38,879 nt of DNA from Larix sibirica (lineage: Eukaryota > Streptophyta > Pinopsida > Pinales > Pinaceae). The notes beneath the pieces are model-generated. The model was not told where the DNA came from, searched no databases, and saw nothing but the letters and a program-made list of their open reading frames with translations. Of this stretch, positions 12,137 through 22,760 are shown one piece after another. Where the stretch lies: contig NWUY0304689805.1 of assembly GCA_004151065.3 (NCBI GenBank), positions 1 to 38,879 of the forward strand, read 5' to 3'. Position 1 is the first letter of the stretch, and each line of letters begins with the position of its first letter. The position numbers were made by a program, and so were the translations under genes.

Positions 12137-12226
12137 GTCGTTGTAGCTGCCGTTGTCGCTGTTGTAGTTGCCATAGTTGCTGTAGTAGCCATAGTAGTTG
12201 CCTATCCATTCGCTGTAGCCTGCCAC
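12137..12226 (-). repeat. degenerate trinucleotide tract (minus-strand AAC/TAC/GGC)
   Basis: The plus strand is a run of GTTGTAGCTGCC-like triplets. The minus strand reads as a Gly/Asn/Tyr/Ser-rich peptide, e.g. GNYYGYYSNYGNYNSDNGSY. A related tract lies at 33377-33426 on the plus strand. It is either simple-sequence expansion or a piece of a Gly/Tyr-rich coding exon. There is no start codon and no upstream coding. Confidence 0.65.
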
Positions 12227-13030
12227 TCACTCCCCTTCCCCCACGGAATATGAGCCAATAGGGTATTCCTGCCTATAGGTGTGAAAGGTAAAGGAGTATA
12301 ATTTCCTGCATTGCATAATGTGTATGCTTTATATTGATGCCTGGATGCCATATCTGTCTTCTTCTAACGTCTAGGTATAGGGTAATAAAAACAAATGGTG
12401 AAGCGTAGTACTGAAGTATTGACCGGCTTGTGCTTTCTATTTCAATCTCAAATTATTATCCCGTAGGTGCAAGTAACCAAAAGTCCGAAGGCTCCTCAAA
12501 GGTAAAAAAAGAAAAAGAAAAAGTCTGCTCAGGAGGTTTGAAAGTGGTGTTACACCATACATGCCTAGTTCAACGTTAACTGTTAACTGTTATCTATTAT
12601 CTATACACCGTCCCCATCAATTACCATACTCTTATTATGAGTAAGCCTCTCGCATGAATGGGGGGGTATATACGTCCTCCTTGCCATTGTAATAAATATG
12701 TCCAATGTTAATGCCAGGTTTCTATGCTAACCCCATCCTTAAAATAAAATAAGAATCAATCTGGATCTAATTTCCACTAGCTCTCTCTCCTTTTCCAAAT
12801 ATAGAATGGTAACAAAAGCATAATGAAACGTACTAGCAGCCTATATAGATAAAAGCCCTATAGTGTGAAGCATTTAAGCTTTAGCCACCTTAGTACCTAT
12901 CCCTACTGAGGTATTTTGCCGTAGTATGCCCTTTTTGCCTTAGCTTAAGTACTACGAGTCATAACTATGATGATAGCTTAATCTATGAGTCTCCCACTAT
13001 GAGGTAAAGAAAGTAACTACTAAACCATAT
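12227..13030. other. non-genic stretch
   Basis: No gene is seen. It contains a short tandem of GTTAACT and TATCTAT words at 12573-12603 and a D1-like ACGTCC(TCC)TTGCCATT at about 12673. Confidence 0.45.
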
Positions 13031-13320
13031 TACTATATGATATTGCATTGATACGTTCTTTCCATGGCAAGTACATAACATTCTACCTTCTCCTGATCAC
13101 TAGGATAAACTTGCTCCCTTTTTCTATACCTAGGCATAAACCCATTATTTTATATATAAGCTCGCATGGAGACGTTGAAACCAACCTGTATGGCCAATTT
13201 AGCCAAATGTATATGTTTACCTTACCATAGGGCATAGGCAGCACTAATGGGGAATTCAAGCCCTATCTCCTAGTCACCTTAGTCCAAGTTGAACCGCATG
13301 TATACGTTCTTGCCATAAGT
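13031..13320 (+). repeat. dispersed D1 family, second cluster
   Basis: D1 copies occur at 13032-13060 (TATATGATATTGCATTGATACGTT region), 13151-13180 (TAAGCTCGCATGGAGACGTT) and about 13298-13316 (TATACGTTCTTGCCATA). The 60-codon plus frame at 13048-13230 lies across two of them and is probably not a gene. Confidence 0.6.
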
Positions 13321-13850
13321 CCTACTCTAATAAAATAATAGTATATACACGCAGAGCCTCCTAAAGGCCCATTAAAACTATGCGCCCTTGTCATTACAAG
13401 TTCTGAGTGCACTTTATCTATGCATGAATGAGTGCAACCAACAATCTGAAGTTTAGTATTAATGCTTCCTTCCCCTAGCGAATACAATGGTTGTGTCCAT
13501 CCTAGTTCCAAAATAAATGAAATTATAACAATTAGAGATCTAGACGTTCTCACATATGGATAATACGTGCATATAGAGTCCTTTCCATTAGTCCAAAGTC
13601 CAATGTTATAAAAAATCTTTAAGAAATCCAAATAATAAGACATATGATAGATACTTATTAGCGCCCACCACCTAAGGTAAGAAGTGGCCCAGGAGGTCCC
13701 GCTAGCCGGTCAATACCGTTATCCCACCATTATATATAATATATCCCAGTCAAAATTGTAACAACAAGTGCCCAATGAGGGAATTAACAATGTAAATTCC
13801 AAATATATGAGATAACCATATAGAATAGACGACCCCGAGGGCCTTTTCCG
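13321..13850. other. non-genic stretch with a long open minus frame
   Basis: A 126-codon minus frame spans 13263-13643. It is moderately hydrophobic and matches no family I know. It overlaps D1-like repeats (ACGTTCTCACAT at 13544), so I do not call it a gene. The rest is AT-rich and featureless. Confidence 0.35.
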
Positions 13851-13942
13851 AGAGGTATGAAGGGAATGACCCGGAGGGACACATATGAGGTAGAGTATGT
13901 GGACCCGGAGGGACTTCCCTTAGGTACGAAGGGGAGGGTTTC
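13851..13942 (-). repeat. two tandem copies of the CCCTCCGGGTC repeat, inverted relative to 7.3 kb
   Basis: GACCCGGAGGGAC occurs twice (about 13868 and 13903), each next to a GAGGTATGAAGGG or TAGGTACGAAGGGG block, in opposite orders. On the minus strand the second unit reads CTCCCCTTCGTACCT and then GTCCCTCCGGGTC, as in the 7291-7330 copy. Confidence 0.7.
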
Positions 13943-14240
13943 ACTCGTCCATTGTTGAGGTGTGATCTAGCACCAGCAGTATCTAAGTACAACCACCTGT
14001 TGGAATAGAAAATTCCACTATATTAGTTGGTACATTAAAAACCTCCGCATTTCATATTTTGCCAAGGGTCTTAGGGGGGTTAATAAACCCGTTCAGTGTG
14101 TGTGTCTATGAAGTAGGGTATCAAACCCGTAATGCGAGTTCTATAAATTAGTACATATGCTGCCTGGCAGCAGTTCCACCCCATAGTCGCTAGTCACCCC
14201 CGGGGCTCCAGGCAGTAAGAACAGCCGTGCCCGTTAACTC
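13943..14240. other. short non-genic stretch with hairpin
   Basis: The self-complementary GCTGCCTGGCAGC lies at about 14160, and CCAGGCAG recurs at about 14209. No gene is seen; the segment leads into the copia remnant. Confidence 0.4.
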
Positions 14241-14243
14241 CAT

Positions 14244-15160
14244 ATGGTCCACCACGTGTTATTAGAAGTTATCCCCTCATTTAGAATAAAAAGTGAAATG
14301 TCTTTGCCTTCCAGTTACGAGGAAGTGGCTGTAGAGAAAGTATGGCAGGATGCCATGACAAAGGAGTATTTATCCATTAGGAAAAATGAGATCTGGGAAA
14401 TTGTTACAAGACCTAAAGGGAACTCTGTGATAGATTCTAGGTGGTTGTACAAGGTAAAGCATGTGGCTGATGGCAACATAGAGAAGTACAAGGCTATATT
14501 CATAGCAAGAGGATTATCCCAGATGGGGGAGGGGGTTTTACTATGAAAGACCTTTGCTCCTGTTGCCAGGTATAATTTTATCAGGGTCATCATGTCCTTA
14601 GCATCAGTTTTTGGTTGGCCATTATATTAGATAGACGTAAAGACAAATTTGATAAATGGCCTAATTGAGGCGGAAGTGTACATTAATTAGCTTATATGTT
14701 TTTAGGTGCATGGGAGATATACCCATGTATGCAAGTTGAAGAAGGACCTTTACGGGTTGAAGCAGGCACCACATGCATGGTACTCATGAATTGACGAGTA
14801 CTTATTAATTTGGGTTTCACCCTGACTCTACAGATCCTAATCTTTATTATTTTTTTTCTAAATATGATCTGCTTTCCTTAGTTGAGTATTATATAACTTG
14901 ATCCTTACAGGTAGTTCTAAGAATATAATAGCATGGTATAAGAATAAGCTAGATAGTGAATTTGACATGAAGGACATAGGCCTTCTTATGCATTACTGTC
15001 TGGGTCTAGAGATTTGGCAGGGTACAGGTGAGGTCTTCCTTGAACAGGGGAAGTACGCAGTAGATCTTCTGAATATAATTAAGATGATGGATTGCAAACC
15101 CTTGGCCACTCCTCTGTTTCCAAATATGAAGTTGTCTGCTGATTTAGTTAAACAACTTGC
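14244..15160 (+). pseudogene. Ty1/copia reverse transcriptase remnant
   Basis: The fragment carries the start and middle of the copia-type RT domain in order. Motifs include VWQDAMTKEYLSIRKNEIWE, DSRWLYKVKHVADGNIEKYK, IFIARGLSQ, TFAPVARYNFIRVI, IDVKTNLINGLIEAEVYI, CKLKKDLYGLKQAPHAWYS, LILTGSS, FDMKDIGLLMHYCLGLEIWQ, KYAVDLL and MMDCKPLATP. Stops interrupt it at 14628, 14688, 14703 and 14787, with a frameshift near 14545. At the catalytic box the family has YVDD before LILTG. Here about 14882-14905 reads through a stop and the acidic pair is gone, so the polymerase cannot work. RNase H and integrase are absent; the homology stops near 15160 and unrelated sequence follows. Copia RT fragments are common in seed-plant mitochondrial genomes. 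Confidence 0.95.
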
Positions 15161-15960
15161 TCGCTGCCTAGAGGAAAGGGATGCCTCGGGGCGAGACCGG
15201 ACGGGACTGAACAGACAGATGTGAAAAATCCAAATTGATAATGCCCCTTTTTTGGGGGTTGCACTTACTTGGAGGTGATAACATTCAATAACACATGGCT
15301 TAGATTGAGCGGGTGATGTCCCCAGAGGTTTTTATTCGAAGGTGGAACAAGATAAAAAGGTTATCTTACTTACCCGGTTCTTTAGCCGCTGGGCCGGGAT
15401 CGCCTATAAAGGAGGGGGTGTAAGGTTGACCGAGAAAGTAAAAAGGTTTTATATACCTTGCCGGGTCCTTCAGCTGCTGGACAGTATGTCGCCATTAGTT
15501 TGTCTGCGAAGGAAATTGATAGAGCAAGGTTTAAAACAGCGTGAAGTCTATATACGTTAAAACATATCTCCCAGTGTGAAAAATAGAGGTAGGTAGATAG
15601 GTAGGTGGGCGCGTTATTAGCTTTTTCGCGTTTTCACATATATAATATGCAATAAATAACAATTTGAGTTAGGTCACCTATTTACCAAAAACAATTGACT
15701 ACCTGGCCTTTGTTACCAATGAAACCCGGTTTCAGCTTAACGGTTACACCTTTTCGCAATTATCTCATCCATCTACTCTCCTTATACCCCTTTTTGGGCA
15801 CTAGCCTTTTAAAACATCCATACTTACTTGGGTTGGACCGAAACTTTGAAACCTACGCCTCACCCCTCGTCGTACTTAAACTACAGAAGCCCATGACCTC
15901 ACCTATACCTTCTATGAGACCGAAACTTTGAAACCTACACCTTACCTATTGAGGACACCT
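15161..15960. other. non-genic stretch with tandem duplication
   Basis: It contains the 87 bp-period repeat listed separately and (TAGG)n-like sequence at about 15588-15608. The plus frames of 72-108 codons here are copia tail or repeat reading and have no recognisable domain of their own. Confidence 0.45.
15352..15480. repeat. imperfect tandem repeat, ~87 bp period
   Basis: Copy one is 15352-15393 and copy two is 15439-15480. Both run AAAAAGGTT, then an AT-rich gap, then CCGG(G)T(C/T)CTT and (A/T)GC(C/T)GCTGG. Confidence 0.7.
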
Positions 15961-15968
15961 TACCGTAC

Positions 15969-16029
15969 TTACCTTTCATGCCTTCAAGAGGAATAACCAT
16001 AGCTCTTATTGCCGGGGGTGGGCTAGGCA
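15969..16029 (+). repeat. ~60 bp direct repeat, copy 1 (pair with 33318-33381)
   Basis: Both copies contain TTACCT(T/C)TCA, CCTTCA(A/G)GA, CCATAGCTCTTATTG and a GGGGGTGGG block ending near AGGC. The partner lies 17.3 kb away in the same orientation. Confidence 0.75.
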
Positions 16030-18480
16030 CTAAGAAACCGCTTAGCTGGGCTCTTCAAATTATTGAACTTGGACTCGCATAAGTGGTCCTGCTGGCCCAT
16101 GTTGACAAGGTACCTACTTGTGTTCATATATAATACTGGAATAGAGACGTTGAACCTACTGCTAGCTAAAGCCGCTTCGCAGGTGTTGCTGCGCTTGGAT
16201 CTTCATAGCCATAAGAAGCTGACCAATCTTACTATATAATAGTGGCATAGATACTTTTACACTTGGATATTCATATAAAGTTTTAACTTCTGATACCAAC
16301 ACCTCTACGTCTGCATTTGGATTTACACTGGGTTTAACCGATCTCCAAGGGGCCTAGTTTGAACCTATTACACCGTAGAGAAATGGTACCCATGTAGTGT
16401 TCCTAGATGAGAGAGCCATATCTACTTGGCCATAACATAGCCATATTTCACTGCTATCCTCATAGCTTCTTCGTTTCCACTTGGACTCGCATATCTTCTG
16501 CTCACTGCTATGGGGCCTATTGAACCTGGGACTCTGCTGGAGGCTCCTACTACTAGAACTAGAGTTGTTGATGCTATACGGGTTGGAGACTACGGCATTG
16601 TATACTACGCGGGGACGGCTGCTACGCTGGGACGATCTCTACGTATCTCACACTTGGGACTAGCGTATATACCTGCTACTACTTAAGACCTAGCTGGGAT
16701 AACTCAACTAGCAGATCTCATACATAGCAGCTTGACCTAAGTTAGCGTAAGCACTTAGAACTGGGTTGTTGTGCTATGGGGCAGGTGTCTAAACTCGCAT
16801 ATAGCCGTTGAACTACTTGTCCTCAGAGAATATCTAGCCGGGAGAGCTCACTAGCGGAAACAACTTATCATAACAGCTGGATCTATAATCTATTTACTAT
16901 AAGAGTTTGCATTTGCATCTGGGCTCCTGGGATTTATTGGAAACTAGGCTGGGATTGTATACTATGCTGGGCATGTGGAACCTGGGTCCGAGGATCTTAT
17001 TTACTGGTGGTGCCTTATATAAACGTGGCATAGATATGTGGTTTAACCTCTCTCTGGATTTCCCCATATATACGTTGACCTTTAGTCGCAGCCCGTAGTT
17101 TCAGCCCAACAAGGTTAATCCCGCATCTAGACGTGTCCTAGGTCGTTAATCTATGATATCAATCCATAGATTCGGCAGAGACCCCGTCTGAGACTATATT
17201 GATTGGCATATATACCAGGTTGTTTCATATACGATGTTTGTTTGCATATAGACTTGTTCATAGAGCAGCCTCTACGACGTGGTTACTATATGATGTCGCC
17301 AGACATACGTTGCTCTCTGGCCCAGATATAATTTAACTACTGCCACTTGCCGCTCTGACGACTACTCTAAATGTTGCCTAGATCTCGCATGCATAGATAT
17401 TTTTACACTAGCTGGACTAAGAGAATCCGCTCTAGGTGACTATACTTGGTCTGGTGCCTACCATGTTACTATATTATGTTGAACTATCCCACCTGGCAAA
17501 GAGAATAGCTCTAGTCTAGTCTCCTCTCCTTTGCCCCTACTAGGAGGATATCTAGGTGAAAGCCTTGTTAAAGCCAAGGTGACCCTGCTTGTTGACCGTG
17601 TCCAGGTCCAGTCCGAGACGTAGATATATGATCTCACCATATATGATCTCATGCTAGAGCCGTAGAGGCCCATCTCCAATCCACCAACAAGTGCTAGCAG
17701 CCTTGGTGCAAGCCAAATCTAACTAACTAGGTTTTGCATAACCCCAGTTTACACTTGGATTCGCATATAGACGTATTACTACACGATGTTGGCAGACGTT
17801 CTGGCCATGAAGCAAACCTAATTGCAATTGTTGCAGCCGGACACCTGCTACTACGACCTATTACTTACTATATGATCTCACATTTCTACCTGCTGGCATG
17901 AACCCGGACCTACTAGAACATATTAATATAGTATGTTTTCATCTCTACTTGGACCTGCTGGGACGAGGCTCCTCCTGGAGTACTTACACCCTAGAGTTTA
18001 TGCCATACAGCCAGGCATCAATAATCTAGCTATATGAGCTTGCATGGAGACCTTTTAACTACGATATCGGCATAGATACTTTGACTTGCCTAGAACCGGA
18101 ACTACTATAAGAAACTCTTTTTTAATGTTTCATATATTATATTGACATATCTACTTGGTCCTAACGCCCATGCTCTGGGCATCATGGAGCCTAGTTCTCA
18201 CATTCAATCCAGGAATAAGTCGTTAATATATGATGTTTACATAGATAAGTTTTCACAGATGATGTTGCCATGTTCAACAGAGCTAAGAACAACTCTATAG
18301 ATTTCGCATAGGCTCTACGGCTGGCTTTCTGGGCTCTTACACTTGAACTAGCAGCTGGAGGAGGCTCCTTCCTATAGGTGTCGCCATATGAGTTGTTCTC
18401 GGGCTAATGCAATATTAGTTGGATTCTCGCATGGAGAAGTTTAATCTCTGGATTGCCATGGAAACGTTGTTGGCAGAGTG
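16030..18480 (+). repeat. long degenerate array of D1-like and TTGGACTCGCATA units
   Basis: Two recurring words dominate: a D1 motif (TATATGATxTxGCATAGAxACGTT) and CACTTGGACTCGCATA. D1 copies are visible at about 16127-16160, 16231-16260, 17285-17315, 17752-17775, 17781-17800, 18030-18060, 18061-18085 and 18421-18470. Between them phrases such as CTAGCTGGGA, GGAACCT and CTACTACT recur. Spacing is irregular, so units have been lost, inserted and mutated. Short open frames inside (16481-16663, 16907-17098, and 17458-17679 on the minus strand) read through repeat units and I do not call them genes. Confidence 0.65.
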
Positions 18481-18501
18481 AGTAGTGTCCCGTATGAGTT
18501 C

Positions 18502-18777
18502 GAACTAGTTGGTGCTGTCGATCCACTCAAGCCAGGTGGTGCCGATGCCAGAGCTGCTGGGTATGCTGGTTCTGTTGATGATGGGAATTATGCTCCTTCA
18601 ACAGCTTATGGAAATGCTTTTTGAACTGGTGCTGCTTATTCTACTGCTTATGGAACAGCTACTGGGAGGAATGATCTTGGTTATGCTGTGGGTTCAACTT
18701 ATGCCTCTTCTTTTTATTATCCGGGAACTGGTTATGCCTTTATAAGCCTTAAGAGAGCTAGAAAGATGTATATATAA
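18502..18777 (+). pseudogene. Gly/Ala/Tyr-rich coding remnant, probably nuclear-derived
   Basis: From 18502 the frame reads 91 codons with only one internal stop (TGA at 18622) and ends at a TAA at 18775-18777. It contains VDPLKPGGADARAAGYAG, DDGNYAPSTAYGNAF, TGAAYSTAYGTATGRND and GYAVGSTYASSFYYPGTGYA. The repeated GY, AY and TAYG pattern and the clean third-codon T bias look like real protein coding. This is the low-complexity tail style of plant RNA-binding or glycine-rich proteins. No RRM or other domain is present, so the family is not proven. It stands at the end of the D1 array and has no start codon of its own, so it is an exon fragment. Confidence 0.5.
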
Positions 18778-19580
18778 AAGCATTCTCAGAAGCCATTTGC
18801 GCGTTATATAATGTGATTTTACTACCGTCATAGCATAGAAGTTTCTCCATCAACAACCAAGCAGCATATTTATTTATAGAGGGCATGTTAGTTCAAAATG
18901 AAGGGAATGAATGACAACTGAACTCTTATTATGTAGGTGGCTTATTCTAATTTGGCTGGTTACGTGTGGCTAGATACGTGGCTTATTATCATGTGGCTAG
19001 CTGCTACTCATTATGGACGTTTAATACTAGCTCATTATCGGGGTTCAATATCCTCTGGTTGCTAGCTAATCTTGTTGCTAGTTCAGTTAGGAGTTTGATG
19101 ATGGGCACTTGCTATATTTTCACTATGAAATTAGTACCTAGTCAAGTTGGATTACGTATAGCAAATAAAGGAGCAGAACACGCGGAAGAAGTCATCACTA
19201 TAACTATACAAGTTTATTCCTTCAATCACTATACAAGTTCCATTATTTAAGTTATAGGGTGTTTCGTATATTAAGCATTACTAATTATTTCCTATCGTGA
19301 AAGTCAGTATTAGTCTATATACGATGCTCACTAGACTACTAATCTTGAATTGATTGGATTGGCAGGAAGTTGAGTGGATAGATGATCGGATCCTTTATGA
19401 CTTATCCGCTAGTTGCGTTTTTACTACGATGCATGCTGTAACTGGCTCATTACTTGATTAAAGATCCTAAACTTTTCAAAATAAAGAAAACAAAAAAATA
19501 ATAGAGGAAAGCTCTGCAGCCACAGGGTGCAACACAGGTTTGACCTTATAGCATACAGAGAGACCGGAGCACCGAAGTGG
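18778..19580. other. non-genic stretch, GGCTAG/GGCTTATT-rich
   Basis: Words like GTGGCTTATT, ATGTGGCTAG and GCTCATTAT recur at 18935-19070. The 94-codon plus frame at 18966-19250 runs through them and is not recognisable. I call no gene. Confidence 0.4.
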
Positions 19581-19586
19581 TTGAGA

Positions 19587-19675
19587 AATGCGGTTCCCCT
19601 CTTACTTCGGGTTACCCTATGAGTTATTACATTTTTTAGTATCTATACGGATGGAGGGACGGACTGTACCTAATG
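19587..19675 (+). repeat. diverged direct repeat, copy 1
   Basis: It shares CCCTATGAGTTATTACATTTT and GGACTGTACCTA with 20550-20632. The sequence before these words is only loosely similar. Confidence 0.65.
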
Positions 19676-20549
19676 TTCTATTCAAGGGTGTTTATCCTCT
19701 CGGTGGTAGCTCTGAATCAAGTGGGACCTTTTACCACCCACCTATTGATTCTTTCTTGGATAGATAGCTTGGATAGAAGAGATAGATAGCGCGCTTGGAG
19801 AGAAGGAATAGTTGGTTAAGTATCTCTATATACCATGCAGTCTGGTCATGCTAGATATTATATGCTTGGCTTACGACCTACTACTGCTTGGCTAACGACT
19901 GACAAAAGAACCACTAGTAAGTAAAGTAAAGTAAAGTCAGAGGAGGATACGGCACTTGCCGAGAAGACGGAGATTAGCTGAACTGCCCCCTATCCTTCTC
20001 CCATAAAAAATACCATGAATTCCGGTCTCTTTAGTCTTAGTTTAGTATTAGTATTGAAAGGAAATATAAAGTAAATAGAGTAAGTATTATTTGTAGTCTA
20101 ATAGAAGGCGTAGGAAATATAAAGTAGAACAAGTATAGGAATAAGAATTAGTAGTTTGTAGAAGTAATAAAGGAATAAAAAGGAATAGAACCTCTTAATA
20201 TTAATTAGCTTAGTAGGCTATAACTACAGTAAGCGAAGCTCTAACTAACCTATAAGATACAGAAGAAGAAGATAGAAGAATAATAAACCCTTATTTTATA
20301 CCTTGGGAATTCATGAAGAGATAGACCATTTTCAATATCATTAGTTAGTAGCATGCATCACACAAATCTACCTTAGAGCTATTAGAGAGATGATGGTTCG
20401 AAAAGCTATACAAATTTCCCCTGGGGAAATGTGGGCCCTATCAGTGAGAAATAATTATAAAGGACCTACAGGGACCAACAGATGAAAGGACCTACCTTTT
20501 TGACTTTACCGTGCTACCCCAACCAGGATGATAATTAGCCTATTTCGGG
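19676..20549. other. non-genic, purine-rich stretch
   Basis: It holds a (TAAAG)n-like run at 19918-19940. A long A/G-rich region follows at 20040-20290, where GGAAATATAAAGTA occurs twice (about 20060 and 20110). A short inverted repeat lies at 20414-20430. No gene is seen. Confidence 0.5.
20414..20430. other. short perfect inverted repeat
   Basis: ATTTCCCC and GGGGAAAT flank a single T. The role is unknown; it has no neighbouring gene. Confidence 0.6.
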
Positions 20550-20632
20550 ATGTCCCCTTCAGTTGCTTTTTGAGTGTAACCCTATGAGTTATTACATTTT
20601 GAGGATATATACGTACAGGACTGTACCTATCC
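20550..20632 (+). repeat. diverged direct repeat, copy 2
   Basis: It is the partner of 19587-19675, with the identical word CCCTATGAGTTATTACATTTT and, 23 bases later, GGACTGTACCTA. Confidence 0.65.
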
Positions 20633-22760
20633 ATGTCTCCGCGTCACATGTAGCTTTCTTTGTCTTACCTAACATCATGTTTTATCCTTAGCAATCTACC
20701 TATGCTCTACCACTACTGAACTGACAACAAGTGGTGATTCTCCTATAAATCTATCGTGATGGGGCTTACCTTCTTTATTTATACTCAGATAGAAGACGGA
20801 GGGGGAAGAGAAACTATTGTGTATGCTCAGTAGTAACCACAAATATTTTAAGGGCTCTGTTTCCCTTCAATTACTTCCGGGGTCGACCACTTGTTCATGT
20901 TCCCATTGCTTGATGATCGATCACCTTACCCACCCGGGAAAGGCTCTAAACTCGGTGGTGCTTTCAAGAGTGGTGTGTGTCACTGATAGATTCTTTGATT
21001 GCTTGGCTACGACCATGAGATTCTATGCCGGGCTACGACCTATATGAGACGAGTAGGAGATTCCCTTTGATTAGATGACATTATTAGGAAGGACATGATT
21101 AGATTATAGTTGCTTGTATATTACCTTGGAGATTGAAAGTTGATTGTCCCTTGTCAGCTTGTCCTTGCCTCAGGATGAGATGAAGAGTAGATCTATGCCT
21201 GTCCAACATGATCCATGATTTTCCGTGTATAATATGATATCACAATGCAGTTGGTTGCATCGCTATGAACAGGAAGCCATGTGAAGTAGCAGCTATTGGT
21301 TTAGCAAGTAACGGTTCAGTTGGAAACACTAGCAACAATATGGTAGGAAAGAGCAGCAAGTACCGTATGTTCAGTTAGAAAGGAACTAAAAAAAAGTAGT
21401 ATATCTATGTTCACTAGCAATACTTGTATTCTTCCTTGCTAGGGTGTTCACACATTAAAACTAAACTAAACTCAACCATGATTCTGAGCTAAGATGATAG
21501 AAGCATGCATCGTATAATGACATCGCTACACATCCCTAACTTCAAAGAGAGCAAAAGCATAGCAATCTTATTTAATGATGCATCCTCGAAAGATGAAAGG
21601 TTTATTGGTGAAGTTAATAATGTAAAAAAAACAAAAATAGTTAAGAGTTAGTTTGGTTTCTCTTTGGATTGATCTTTGAGTTTACAGAGATGTGAAATGC
21701 GCCCCCCCGACCATAAGGGAGGATGCTTGAGCCCTTCCGGCGACTGAGGAAGCAAGCTGCTATAAATAAAAGAAATCGGTCTATCTCTTAACGAGTACTT
21801 GTCTCAATCTCTGTCAGGTTAGGTCTTCATCAGCATCTTTCACCTGTCTGATACATTAAATTATCCACCACGGATCAAAGAACCTCCTAATCCGTAAAGT
21901 TTGTATTAAGCATGCACATCGTATATATTGAACATAGTATACCAAGTAGATCATAAGATTTATGTAATCAAAGCACATCACAGTAAGTAAGCTAAGTACA
22001 AGCAATGGAGAAGCTGAGTACCCACTACTTATGGAATAAAGCATGATTAGTAACAAGTAACAAACACAGAAAGATTATATAGTATTCTAAATAAGAAATA
22101 CATATGGGCTATATTAACTCACTAGTATCCCCTATTAATACGATATGAACAAGAGAGTAGAGTCCATTAATAGTAAGTACTTCTTTATTCCGTACAGTCA
22201 CCACGGAGTTCCTAGTATGATGCAGATACTTGATTACAGAGAGACTGTAATGATCACAAAGCTAAGCTGTTTCATATACGAGGTAAGTTATAGTAGGATA
22301 AGTAAAGCCTTGTATTAGTACGTACCATATGTATTATTACAGTCATTTTTAGCTAATACTAAGTAGATCAGGAATAGTTATGCTAGTTAATCCAAGTAGT
22401 TATGTTGATTACTCTAATTACGTTGGTCTGTACGGGTTGAACATCAAGCTAGTTGTAGTGACTTACCCTATTAGGTTAGTTCCATTGATATTCCGCTTAT
22501 ATGGTAATGATACTAATATATATAATATTAGCAATGTTGTATAGCTAATTTAAGGAGTACTGGACTGGTATGTTTAAATAAGCTCTATACAACCCTATCT
22601 AACAAGGAGTAACCGTTGCACATAAGCTTATTCTAATACGATCATTGTACTTGCTGAGCTTGATACAAGAAGTAAACCCATTCATTCTGCCAGGAGGAAT
22701 ACTCCAAGTAGGGGAGGGGAGGCATCCTATTCATTCACCTTTTTTACTACCCTTCCCTTA
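20633..22760. other. non-genic stretch
   Basis: No gene is supported. The 76-codon plus frame at 20817-21047 is Ser/Leu/Cys-rich and unrecognised. Between 21890 and 22560 AAGTA, GTAAGTA and TAGTTA words are over-represented, suggesting decayed simple sequence. A C-run lies at about 21703-21709. Confidence 0.45.

Noticed and set aside
13263-13643. 126-codon minus ORF
   Set aside because: It overlaps D1-like repeats and shows no recognisable family. I found no supporting neighbour.
18509-18745. Leu/Met-rich plus frame over the GY-rich remnant
   Set aside because: It is an out-of-frame reading of the Gly/Ala/Tyr coding stretch; its hydrophobic look comes from the frame shift.
19561-19610. tRNA-Ser/Leu-like start (GAAGTGGTTGAGAAATGCGG)
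   Set aside because: The following sequence lacks an anticodon arm and T arm, and the segment belongs to a direct repeat pair.
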